A stretch of DNA of 64,000 nt, taken from positions 5,270,001-5,334,000 of the forward strand of contig CAXXKX010000003.1 of assembly GCA_963676655.2 (NCBI GenBank), written 5' to 3'. The stretch is from G963676655 sp963676655. Its GTDB lineage: Bacteria > Verrucomicrobiota > Lentisphaeria > Victivallales > Victivallaceae. Under the pieces are notes generated by a model, which was given only the letters and a program-made list of their open reading frames with translations, was not told where the DNA came from and searched no databases. Numbering within the stretch: the first letter of the stretch is position 1; each line of letters opens with the position of its first letter. The position numbers and the translations under genes are program-made. Positions 1-7,598 of the stretch are shown one piece after another.

Positions 1-394
1 TACTAGAAACGCTTTTTTTCTGACATCTACTGCTTGTGTTCTATGTATTTCTGCAGGGATTGGAACTCTCATTATTGGATTAAATAATACAAAAAAAAGT
101 TCTATTATAGAAAAAATAGGCTGGGTTTTATCTTTTGTTGCTGGAGGCATGTTTCTTTGGGGAAGTTTTCTCGCATATCTTCTTGATGAAGCAAGAGCAT
201 ATCACAAGGATCACATAGATTTTTGGGGAGAAGCGCACAATATGGGAAATTCACTTGAATCTTTATTCGGATTTGTTTGTATTGTGTGGATCTTTTGTAT
301 TTCATTTTTTGTGGGAACAATTGTGAGCAAGATTATTGAAAAAAACAAGGCTAATAATGCCTTGAAAAAGGCGATTGATAAAAACGTAACCTAA
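1..394 (+). CDS. Partial small membrane protein (C-terminal 130 residues)
   Basis: The reading frame is open from base 2 of the window to a TAA at 392-394, so the start lies upstream; the internal ATG at 149 is probably not the true start because the coding frame and a hydrophobic segment continue upstream of it. Three hydrophobic stretches are visible, at roughly residues 5-24, 37-60 and 85-107 of the visible part, followed by a Lys/Asn-rich cytoplasmic tail (KIIEKNKANNALKKA). This suggests an integral membrane protein with three or more helices. I do not recognise a family. The stretch is more AT-rich than the sugar loci downstream, which would fit accessory DNA. Confidence 0.6.
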   Translation, partial: TRNAFFLTSTACVLCISAGIGTLIIGLNNTKKSSIIEKIGWVLSFVAGGMFLWGSFLAYLLDEARAYHKDHIDFWGEAHNMGNSLESLFGFVCIVWIFCISFFVGTIVSKIIEKNKANNALKKAIDKNVT

Positions 395-490
395 TAGGCT
401 CATCCACTTTTTCCGATTAAGATGTAGCTAAAAAAAAGCGCACGGGTTATGGTAGAAGCAATACCCAGGCAGCGCTGGGTGAAACGGGGT

Positions 491-814
491 TCAGCGGTTG
501 TTGAAGTCTGAGTCATGCATGAAAATGGCTTTATCAATGTGGATGTCGCCGTGATAATGCAGTTCAGGCGTCATTCCATCCTGTTTTTCCGATGCCGGAC
601 CTGATTCATCACGTTGAGTATTGCCGTTACTTCCCGTGATTTCGTTCTCAACCGAATCGCGAACCAGCGAGAATGTTTCATGGATGCGCTGCTGCAGTTG
701 CGGCGGCGTCAAGCCATCCGGCAGTTCAACCTCGACCGAGGCATGGTAGCTCTGGCTGGAATAATCCATCTCCGCCGGAACCTTCTTTGAAAATGAAGCA
801 TTGAGTTTAAGCAT
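491..814 (-). CDS. Conserved hypothetical protein beside the clamp-like gene
   Basis: This is a 107-residue acidic protein. I place the start at the ATG whose first base is 814, because GGAGG sits five bases upstream; the upstream TTG in the same frame overlaps that Shine-Dalgarno site. The N-terminal part (YSSQSYHASVEVELPDGLTP) looks like a beta-strand hairpin module and is followed by a helix (QLQQRIHETFSLVRDSVENEI); the rest is low-complexity and polar. No catalytic motif is visible and I cannot assign a function. It lies downstream of the sliding-clamp-like gene on the same strand, about 140 bases away, so the two are probably co-transcribed. Such pairings suggest replication or repair genes of a plasmid or integrative element; that is inference. 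Confidence 0.6.
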   Translation of the reverse strand: MLKLNASFSKKVPAEMDYSSQSYHASVEVELPDGLTPPQLQQRIHETFSLVRDSVENEITGSNGNTQRDESGPASEKQDGMTPELHYHGDIHIDKAIFMHDSDFNNR

Positions 815-951
815 AGTTACCTCCAATAAAAAAGACGCTACCAGAGCAACCCGATAACGGCATGTTAAGTTGTATGTTTATATCGTCTCCCCCACTTCCG
901 TAGCACGTAGTGCGAAGTATGAAGTGGAGTATCGCAGCGGATCGTACCCGC

Positions 952-2370
952 TTAAAAGCCGCTGACTTGTTTCAGTTTATCCAGAATATCCCGCGTAGAC
1001 TTGAACTCACGTTCACGCTTACGGGCATTCTTCTGAATAACATTAACTGTCTGCTGGATTCCATTGGCAAACGTAATAGTTTCCCGTGCCTGCTGCTTGA
1101 GCTGATTTATTCCGCTAAACAGTTCCTCAAACGGGTCAATATCTTCGCTTTCAACAACGTTTCCGGCGTTAGCCGATTCCATTGTACCGGGTTGTTGATG
1201 ATCTTCTGTTGTTGGCATTTCCTGTTCCCTTTCATTTGTATTTCCGGCGTCAGCCGGTTCTTCCGCTCCGGCACGTTGCCGGTGGACAGCTTTGATGACC
1301 TGATCCACTGGCAATCCGCCATGTAACGACATAAAGACGAATACATCATTTCCACGACCGGTAGCCAGGATCGGGTTTACTCCGCCCGGATTGAAGCTGA
1401 ACTTGTTGAACCCGAAGTTCAGCGCCTGTAGCAATGGTTCCCGGTTCATCTGAATGACCGCTTCACCATCTCCGGTAAACTTGGCATCGATCCTGGCATG
1501 GATAGACTTCAGGTTCTCAGACAGGAACCGAACATCGCCATCTGCGGCGTAAAGATGTACGGCTTTATGTTCCGTGGTTGATTCCAACAGCGGCAATGCC
1601 GATTTCAGGTAATGCGCATCCTTATTGCTGATGACAATCGAATACTCGCTATCCTTCGGGATCACATGTTGATACTGCGGATAGTTCCCGGCAATGCCTT
1701 TTACGGCATATTCCCAAGGTCCGCTGATGATCTGGCAATAGCATTTGTTCTGGGTAATAGTCCCGTCCTGATCAGACAGCATCCCGCTGGTCAATACCTT
1801 GGTCTTCGGCAAAATAACCTTTGACTTAACTCCGGTTTGTTCATGAAACTTGACCAACTGTTTACCGTCGGAGGCGACAATGGCTCCTGTTTCCAGCAAC
1901 ACGCCGTTAAGCGTGCGCCGGGAATCATCCTTGGATGCCAATGGCAACACCTGCATAATCGCTTCCAACGCGTCAGCCGTGATCTTCTCCGGCTTCGTAA
2001 TAAATACCGGACCTTCCGGCCAATCCTTCTCCGGCAGTCTGACAAAAACATGCTCCACCGAGGTGCTATCGCTGTTAATGCTGCCGTACACGCGATCCGC
2101 TTCCACCTGAAATGTCACATTGCCCGACTTCTTATTGCCCTTGATAAACTCTTTCAGTTCTTTCAAGTCAACAATGAACTCACCATCACCAGAACCCTTT
2201 ACCTGCAAAGAAAGATACTCCGACAAATTAGTCCCGGTAATCCTGACGCCTTCCGCGTCACCGCTGATCCTGACCGCACCCATTACCGGCAAAGTTGAAC
2301 GACTTGCAACAACCCGCGACAGTCCAGTAACGGCATCTTTCAGTTCCTTGAGAGAAATAACGATTTTCAT
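952..2370 (-). CDS. DNA polymerase III beta-subunit-like sliding clamp with C-terminal extension
   Basis: The N-terminal ~370 residues resemble a beta clamp (DnaN): it opens with a segment of the type KELKDAVTGLSRVV followed by STLPVMGAVRI, the usual clamp domain 1 start, and contains the repeated strand-helix pattern of three clamp domains. The start is the ATG at 2370 (AAGGG seven bases upstream) rather than the in-frame TTG six bases earlier. At 472 residues it is about 100 longer than the family norm. The extra C-terminus is a Glu/Asn/Gln-rich linker followed by a probable coiled coil (about residues 405-472, rich in Lys/Arg/Gln). A chromosomal dnaN would sit with dnaA/recF/gyrB; this one does not, so I infer a second, element-borne clamp paralogue. 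Confidence 0.75.
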   Translation of the reverse strand: MKIVISLKELKDAVTGLSRVVASRSTLPVMGAVRISGDAEGVRITGTNLSEYLSLQVKGSGDGEFIVDLKELKEFIKGNKKSGNVTFQVEADRVYGSINSDSTSVEHVFVRLPEKDWPEGPVFITKPEKITADALEAIMQVLPLASKDDSRRTLNGVLLETGAIVASDGKQLVKFHEQTGVKSKVILPKTKVLTSGMLSDQDGTITQNKCYCQIISGPWEYAVKGIAGNYPQYQHVIPKDSEYSIVISNKDAHYLKSALPLLESTTEHKAVHLYAADGDVRFLSENLKSIHARIDAKFTGDGEAVIQMNREPLLQALNFGFNKFSFNPGGVNPILATGRGNDVFVFMSLHGGLPVDQVIKAVHRQRAGAEEPADAGNTNEREQEMPTTEDHQQPGTMESANAGNVVESEDIDPFEELFSGINQLKQQARETITFANGIQQTVNVIQKNARKREREFKSTRDILDKLKQVSGF

Positions 2371-2738
2371 CCTCAATCCCTTTTATTTTATTTTCCGGAC
2401 ACAAAAAAAGCCGCCTACCCAACAGTAAACGGCACATCATATTATTATACCCGGAAAACACGCCAATTTAAGGTATTTCAGCCTAAACTTCGTCCGCCCC
2501 GGCGGAATTTTGCATTTTTAAATATTTGACTGAAAGCTCAGGTGCAATCATATCAAATTATAAGATATAGATTGTTGCTATCTACCTGCGAAAAACACGA
2601 TAACATCTTACTCTTTAATTATTTATTGTCATGCTCCGCATTGAAAGTAGTTTTGTAAAAAAGAGCAACTCTTATCCTCGGGCATGAAGTTTTCAGAGTT
2701 TTGTATTCTGTCCCATAAACAAAATTGAGCGGATAATA
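2371..2738. other. Intergenic region between the clamp-like gene and the AraC gene
   Basis: This 368-base stretch contains no credible gene. On the minus strand it holds a terminator-like hairpin with a T7 tract (2403-2433) and, just upstream of it, a TATAAT hexamer (2449 to 2444) without a clear -35. The remainder is AT-rich and shows no other structure I can support. Confidence 0.5.
2403..2433 (-). terminator. Rho-independent terminator or leader attenuator upstream of the clamp-like gene
   Basis: On the minus strand GCCGTTTAC pairs with GTAGGCGGC (nine pairs, two of them G-U) across a six-base loop and is followed at once by seven T. It lies 33 bases before the clamp-like ATG. It may end transcription from the AraC gene. 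Because a TATAAT lies only about ten bases upstream of the stem, it could also sit at the 5' end of the clamp transcript and attenuate it. Confidence 0.55.
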
Positions 2739-3542
2739 CTATTTAAGAAGGGCCTGTTCTCGAAACCTGCCGGGCGGGATTTTATAGAACTGTTTAAACA
2801 GTTTGGCAAAATGAAAGATATCGTCATAACCGACCAGATTGGAAATCTCTTTGATTTCCAATTGATTTTCCCGCAACAATCTGGCTGCTTTTTCCATACG
2901 CTGCCGAATGATGTATTGATGAGGAGGCAATCCGGAAAGTTTTCTGAAGATAAGGCGAAAATGAGAGTATGACATTCCCTGCTGTTTGGCTTTATGCCTC
3001 AAATCCCATTTTGTTTCAGGCGTAAGATTTATATGATCAATCAAGCTGGATACTTTCTTCTCGTTTGGGGACTCGGCAGATGACGCGCTGCGCTGCTCAT
3101 GGAATTGCAATAAAAGTCCCTCAAACATCTGAACAGCTCGATCCGGTCCGTAAATTGGCGAACTGATATATTTCATGATTTCATCCATTTGTCTGACAAA
3201 TCGCTCCGGATCGACTAGCTGAACAACCGGTCGGTGATTATCAAAATCAAGAAGTCCGGAAGAACGCCACATGTCGATTCGTTTTCCTCGAAATGAAATA
3301 TAGCGGTGATCCCATGATTCTCCCGGAGATGCTGGATAAAAACGAAATAACGGCCCCGGATAAGTAAACCAGACTACCGGAGAAACCAGTTTAATAACCG
3401 GATCATTATCCAGTTGTAAATTGAGAGTCCCATGATGGTTGTAATCAAGGGTAAAGTAATCGTCAAAATGCTTGTTTACCGTAACCCGGGATTTCGGGAT
3501 ATGATTAAAGTTGACCCATTCTATGTCGCCAAAGTGCTTCAT
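2739..3542 (-). CDS. AraC/XylS-family transcriptional regulator
   Basis: The C-terminal ~100 residues form a double helix-turn-helix of AraC type: helices around KWDLRHKAKQQGMSYSHFRL and the family signature region EISNLVGYDDIFHFAKLFK with the closing PPGRFR. The N-terminal half is a cupin-like sensor (strands around FTLDYNHHGTL and the WDHRYISFRG segment). The open frame begins nine codons earlier at 3569, but a near-consensus promoter overlaps that extension, so I prefer ATG 3542. No Shine-Dalgarno site precedes either start. It is divergent from the sugar operon starting at 3653 and is its likely activator, with an unknown sugar as ligand. Confidence 0.85.
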   Translation of the reverse strand: MKHFGDIEWVNFNHIPKSRVTVNKHFDDYFTLDYNHHGTLNLQLDNDPVIKLVSPVVWFTYPGPLFRFYPASPGESWDHRYISFRGKRIDMWRSSGLLDFDNHRPVVQLVDPERFVRQMDEIMKYISSPIYGPDRAVQMFEGLLLQFHEQRSASSAESPNEKKVSSLIDHINLTPETKWDLRHKAKQQGMSYSHFRLIFRKLSGLPPHQYIIRQRMEKAARLLRENQLEIKEISNLVGYDDIFHFAKLFKQFYKIPPGRFREQALLK

Positions 3543-3548
3543 AATCAT

Positions 3549-3577
3549 AATATACAAAAAAATCATCATTTTGTCAA
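3549..3577 (-). promoter_or_regulatory. Sigma-70 promoter of the AraC gene
   Basis: On the minus strand TTGACA (3577 to 3572), a 17-base spacer and TATATT (3554 to 3549) match the sigma-70 consensus at all but one position. The predicted transcription start, about seven bases downstream, coincides with the A of ATG 3542, implying a leaderless or almost leaderless message. Confidence 0.65.
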
Positions 3578-3652
3578 TGTAAATATTAAAAATTTAGTTA
3601 TATAATACAATTAGACCATATAATCAATATTATACACAAGGCAAGGAATTAA

Positions 3653-4522
3653 ATGTATTTAACCGGATTTGCAGATGAGGCGGCAGTCGACATTGACGGC
3701 CAGATCAAAGCCACAGGAAAACTTGGTTGGCAATATATCGAGGCCCGCAATGTCAACGAAACAAATATTCATGACCTTAGTGACCGGGAGTTTGATATTG
3801 TCTGCGGCAAACTTCATGACGCCGGCATTAAAATAAACGGATTCGGATCGACCATTGCCAACTGGTCCAAGATGATCAATGAACCGTTCAATGATTCTTT
3901 GGCGGAAGCCGGAAGGGCGATTCCCCGAATGAAGCGGCTGGGAACAAAACTGATCAGGATTATGAGTTTTGCTGTGCTTCCTGATAGAAAGCCGGATGAC
4001 CAGATGGAAAAGGAACGTTTTAAAAGGCTGAATGCTCTCTGTCGGATGTTTACAGATGAAGGATTGTTGCCGTTGCACGAAAACTGTATGAATTACGGCG
4101 GAATGGGCTGGGAGTACACCCTCAGGTTGATGGAGGAGGTTTCCGGGGTGAAGCTTTTGTTTGATACGGCCAATCCCACCCTGAAGGCGCCTAATTCTCC
4201 TCGACAATCAAGCTGGGAGTTCTATTCCAGGATAAAAGAACATATCGCGCACGTCCATGTTAAGGATCTGATTTGGGATGAAGTAAAAGACGATGCGGTT
4301 TACACCTTTCCGGGCGAAGGCGAAGGTGACGTTAAACGCATCCTCAAGGACTTGCTGGTATCCGGGTACGATGGAGGAATTGCGATAGAACCGCATATGG
4401 AAGTGGTTTTTCACGATTCAAGCGTGACTGCCGGAACGGACAATAGATTCAACAATTATATTGAATATGGTAGAAGACTTGAAGAACTGCTTGCTGATAT
4501 CAGAAAGGAACTCAAATTATGA
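3653..4522 (+). CDS. Sugar phosphate isomerase/epimerase (xylose isomerase-like TIM barrel)
   Basis: This 289-residue protein shows the AP endonuclease 2/xylose isomerase-like TIM-barrel pattern: an N-terminal FADEA strand end, a metal-ligand-like Glu in LPLHENC (about residue 142), LLFDTANP near 170, the HVHVKD strand (about 200-205) and IAIEPHME near the C-terminus. These positions match the divalent-metal ligands Glu, Asp, His and Glu of the family. AAGGA lies five bases before the ATG. It is the first gene of a five-gene operon; its stop overlaps the next start by four bases (ATGA). Substrate is not determinable; probable candidates are keto-sugars or inositol-type polyols. Confidence 0.85.
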   Translation: MYLTGFADEAAVDIDGQIKATGKLGWQYIEARNVNETNIHDLSDREFDIVCGKLHDAGIKINGFGSTIANWSKMINEPFNDSLAEAGRAIPRMKRLGTKLIRIMSFAVLPDRKPDDQMEKERFKRLNALCRMFTDEGLLPLHENCMNYGGMGWEYTLRLMEEVSGVKLLFDTANPTLKAPNSPRQSSWEFYSRIKEHIAHVHVKDLIWDEVKDDAVYTFPGEGEGDVKRILKDLLVSGYDGGIAIEPHMEVVFHDSSVTAGTDNRFNNYIEYGRRLEELLADIRKELKL

Positions 4523-5688
4523 ATTCACGGGAAAGAATACTCAACACGTTGGAGCATCGTGTACCGGATCAGGTGCCTTATGATTTGGGGGGGACCCATG
4601 TCAGCGGGATTCATAAAATCGCTTATCAAAATTTGTGCCGTTTTCTGGAGCTGAACGCTTCCCTGTTCTGTTTTTCAGATGTAATCCAGCAGATAGTGAT
4701 TCCATCTGATGCGTTGCTGGAAAGGCTTCAAGTGGATACAAGAGGACTATTTCCGCTGTGCAGTCATAATTGGAACGTGACTGGAGAGGATAAAGGTGAT
4801 TATCTGGAATATCACGATGAATGGGGATTCATTCACCACTTTCCAAAAGACGGGTATTGGTGGAGTCTGGTCAAATCGCCGCTGGATGCAATGGAGGTCG
4901 GACAGGAACGGATATTGAACTATTCCTGGCCGGAACCCGCTACGTCGGAAAGGCTTGCCGGATTACGACGACAGGCGGAAAAGTTCAGGTCGGAAGGCCG
5001 GATTGTCATGCTTAAAGGCATTTGTGCCGGCTTGATGGAGATGGGACAGCGGTTGCGCGGCATGGAAAACTTTCTGTGTGATGTGATAATTAACCAGGAC
5101 AGCGCAAAAGCCGTCCTTGACAAGTTCGCCGAACAGAAAATGCGGTTTTGGGAAATGGCCCTTGATGAACTCGGCGACGTGGTGGATATCGTTGTGGAAA
5201 GCGATGACTATGGAACCCAGGAAAGCCAGTTGATTCCTCCAGAAACCTTCCGGGATTTATTCAAGCCTTATTACAAGGAGATCATCGCCCTGATTAAAAG
5301 CAAATTAAACGCCAGAAAAACCGCAGGAGAACGAGGATACATCTTTTTCCATTCTTGTGGTAATATTCGTCCGATCCTGCCCGACCTGATTGAAATTGGC
5401 GTGGATATTTTAAACCCGGTACACGTCAATGCTACAGGAATGGAGCCGATACAGTTGAAAAAGGATTTCGGGTCGGAAATAACATTTTGGGGAGGCGGAG
5501 TGGAAACCCAGAATATTCTACCACGAGGAACCCCGGATGAAGTACGGGAAAACGTTAAGCGTAATTTAGAGGTGTTGATGCCTGGAGGAGGCTTCGTTTT
5601 CAATACAGTTCATAATATTCAAGCGGAAGTTCCGCCTGAAAATATCATGGCTATGTGGGAAACATTACAGGAGTATGGTAAATATTAA
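4519..5688 (+). CDS. Uroporphyrinogen decarboxylase-like / MtaA-type methyltransferase family protein
   Basis: The 389-residue protein has the UroD/MtaA barrel: it opens with SRERILNTLEHRVPDQVPYD, the usual family start, and contains FFHSCGNIRPILPDL followed by GVDILNPVHV in the C-terminal half. The His-x-Cys of HSCG is the zinc-binding pair of MtaA/CmuA-type methyltransferases. The true UroD active-site context is lacking and there are no heme genes nearby, so I infer a methyl-transfer or other non-heme role. It overlaps the previous gene by four bases and is followed 24 bases later by the oxidoreductase. Proteins of this type are frequent in sugar operons of this bacterial group, but their role there is not established to my knowledge. 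Confidence 0.8.
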   Translation: MNSRERILNTLEHRVPDQVPYDLGGTHVSGIHKIAYQNLCRFLELNASLFCFSDVIQQIVIPSDALLERLQVDTRGLFPLCSHNWNVTGEDKGDYLEYHDEWGFIHHFPKDGYWWSLVKSPLDAMEVGQERILNYSWPEPATSERLAGLRRQAEKFRSEGRIVMLKGICAGLMEMGQRLRGMENFLCDVIINQDSAKAVLDKFAEQKMRFWEMALDELGDVVDIVVESDDYGTQESQLIPPETFRDLFKPYYKEIIALIKSKLNARKTAGERGYIFFHSCGNIRPILPDLIEIGVDILNPVHVNATGMEPIQLKKDFGSEITFWGGGVETQNILPRGTPDEVRENVKRNLEVLMPGGGFVFNTVHNIQAEVPPENIMAMWETLQEYGKY

Positions 5689-5712
5689 ACTCAATAAGAC
5701 AAGGAGAAGAAG

Positions 5713-6750
5713 ATGACTGTTAAAACTGCAATTTTAGGTTATGGTCGAAGCGGCAGTTCTTTACACGCCAATCCGTTGGAAAAATTAAGCTCGGATTTTA
5801 CAGTGACTGCGGTGTGCGATATAGACCCCGAAGCTCGCCGGAAAGCCAAAGACCGCTTTGGCTGCGTGGTCTATGACGATTACAAGGAAATGTTGAAACA
5901 GGAAAAACTTGACCTGATCGTGATTGTCACTCGAAGTAATCAGCATTGTGAAATGACTTGCGACTGTCTACGCGGCGGCGTTAATGTTCTGGTTACCAAG
6001 CCATGGTGCCTCAATGTTGCCGAAGCGGAACAGATGATTGCTGCGGCAAAGGAAAGCGGCAAAATGCTGCTGCCGTGGCTGCCAGCGCGGTGGGGATGCG
6101 ATTTAATCAAGCTCAAAGATCTGATTAATTCCGGGATAATCGGCAAAGTGTTCATGATTCGTCGCCGTGAATTCAGCTTCGGGATTCGCTTTGATTGGCA
6201 AACTGAAAAAAAATATGGCGGCGGTTATCTGCTGAACTGGGGACCACATATTATCGACCAGGCGATCCAGTTAACGGGGGAAGACGTAAAAAGCGTTTAC
6301 GCCCAATTACGCCAGGTAATAAATCCCGGCAATGTTGAAGATGTTTTCAATGCCACTTTGATCACCGGATCAGGGATTATTCTGGCTTGTGAATATGCCA
6401 TCGCCGCAAACAAACTGCCCAACTGGGTGATACAGGGTGATCGCGGCACAATTTTCATCAAGGAAAAATCAGTGGAAATTCATCAGGCCATCACCCCCGC
6501 CGACATCGACAAGACTGAATATCGCAATCAATATGAAATAAAGGTTATTAATGACGATGTGGATGGCGATCATCGCATTACTATGGGCAACCGTTATGGA
6601 GACGCCTCCATCATCTATCCGGAAATAGCCAGGGCGATCAGGGGGGAAGCTCCTTATGCGGTAACTGTGGAAAGTGCGCTTAAGCTGACAAAAATTTTTG
6701 ATGCCGTACGCATTTCCAGTGAAACCAATCAGGTTGTAGAAATTAATTGA
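5713..6750 (+). CDS. Gfo/Idh/MocA-family NAD(P)-dependent oxidoreductase
   Basis: An N-terminal Rossmann fold is visible (AILGYGRSGSSLHANPLEKL, a GxGxxG-like loop, with an Asp-rich VCDIDPEA after strand two) and the family hallmark, a Lys in a xKPWC context (VTKPWCLNV, around residue 97), where EKP is usual. The C-terminal alpha/beta domain contains the GGGYLLNWGPHIIDQ helix with the His characteristic of these enzymes. Length (345) is normal. AAGGAGAAG precedes the ATG. Members oxidise or reduce hydroxyls of sugars and inositols; here it probably works with the two isomerase/epimerases of the operon, for example through a keto-sugar intermediate. Confidence 0.9.
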   Translation: MTVKTAILGYGRSGSSLHANPLEKLSSDFTVTAVCDIDPEARRKAKDRFGCVVYDDYKEMLKQEKLDLIVIVTRSNQHCEMTCDCLRGGVNVLVTKPWCLNVAEAEQMIAAAKESGKMLLPWLPARWGCDLIKLKDLINSGIIGKVFMIRRREFSFGIRFDWQTEKKYGGGYLLNWGPHIIDQAIQLTGEDVKSVYAQLRQVINPGNVEDVFNATLITGSGIILACEYAIAANKLPNWVIQGDRGTIFIKEKSVEIHQAITPADIDKTEYRNQYEIKVINDDVDGDHRITMGNRYGDASIIYPEIARAIRGEAPYAVTVESALKLTKIFDAVRISSETNQVVEIN

Positions 6751-6760
6751 GGAATCAATC

Positions 6761-7585
6761 ATGAAATACGCATTTATGTCTTTTTCGTGTCCGGAGTCTT
6801 CACTGGACGAACTGATTGCAACGGCGAAAAAATTCGGCTATGACGCAATTGAGCTTAGAATTGATGCAAATCATCGGCACGGAGTTGAAGTAAAAACCGA
6901 TGCGGCGACTCGTCGGCAAATCAAGGAAAAAATGCTTTATAGCGGCATTGAATTGTGCGGGTTGGCGACATCAAGCCGCTACAGCGATCCGGAAACGCGG
7001 GATGAAATGATCCAAGCCACTTATGATGCGATTGACCTTGCATCTGATACAGGTTGTAAATATATACGGGTTTTCGGTGGCGCTTTTCCGGAAAATATTT
7101 CCCGTGATCAGGCTATCGATGCAGTCGCCGATTCGCTCAACAAACTCGCACCCCATGCAGTGGAAAGAGGAGTCGTTATCTGCATGGAAACTCATGACGC
7201 ATGGTGCGATCCTGAACATGTTGCCGCTGTAATGAAAAAAGTCAACTCTTCGGCGGTGGCCGTGAACTGGGACATAATGCACCCGGTCAGAACGGCCGGG
7301 AAAACCATTGACGAGGCATTTGAAGTCCTCAAGCCGTGGATCCGGTATTGCCACTTTCATGACGGGATATGGGAAGATGAGCTTCCAAGAAAAATATCTT
7401 TCCGTCCGATAAGTCAAGGGCTTGTCGATCATCAGCGGGTGCTTGAACTCCTGGCTGGAATCGGTTATGAGGGTTTTGTCAGCGGCGAATGGATAAAGAG
7501 GGATGAGCCGTTTGAACATTATCTTCCACGAGAACTGGCAACTCTGAAGAAAATAGAGCAGAACATCAATAAAACAAAACTATAA
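6761..7585 (+). CDS. Second sugar phosphate isomerase/epimerase (TIM barrel)
   Basis: The 274-residue protein is a second xylose isomerase-like TIM barrel, clearly diverged from the one at 3653. Visible family features are YDAIELRIDANH near the N-terminus, VICMETHDAWCDP (metal-ligand Glu about residue 141), AVNWDIMHP (Asp), IRYCHFHDG (His) and GFVSGEWIKR (Glu) close to the end. Spacing to the previous stop is ten bases, with a weak GAGG Shine-Dalgarno sequence. Two such barrels with one Gfo/Idh/MocA enzyme recall inosose/keto-sugar pathways; this gene could be a dehydratase- or epimerase-type step. The substrate cannot be fixed from sequence. Confidence 0.85.
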   Translation: MKYAFMSFSCPESSLDELIATAKKFGYDAIELRIDANHRHGVEVKTDAATRRQIKEKMLYSGIELCGLATSSRYSDPETRDEMIQATYDAIDLASDTGCKYIRVFGGAFPENISRDQAIDAVADSLNKLAPHAVERGVVICMETHDAWCDPEHVAAVMKKVNSSAVAVNWDIMHPVRTAGKTIDEAFEVLKPWIRYCHFHDGIWEDELPRKISFRPISQGLVDHQRVLELLAGIGYEGFVSGEWIKRDEPFEHYLPRELATLKKIEQNINKTKL

Positions 7586-7598
7586 TTAGGGAAATAAA

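Noticed and set aside
910..1326. 138-codon plus-strand frame opposite the clamp-like gene
   Set aside because: It is antisense to the C-terminal extension of the clamp-like gene and lacks a Shine-Dalgarno site.
7023..7232. Frames inside the sugar operon read in other phases
   Set aside because: They are enclosed in well-supported isomerase and transporter genes and show no domain of their own.
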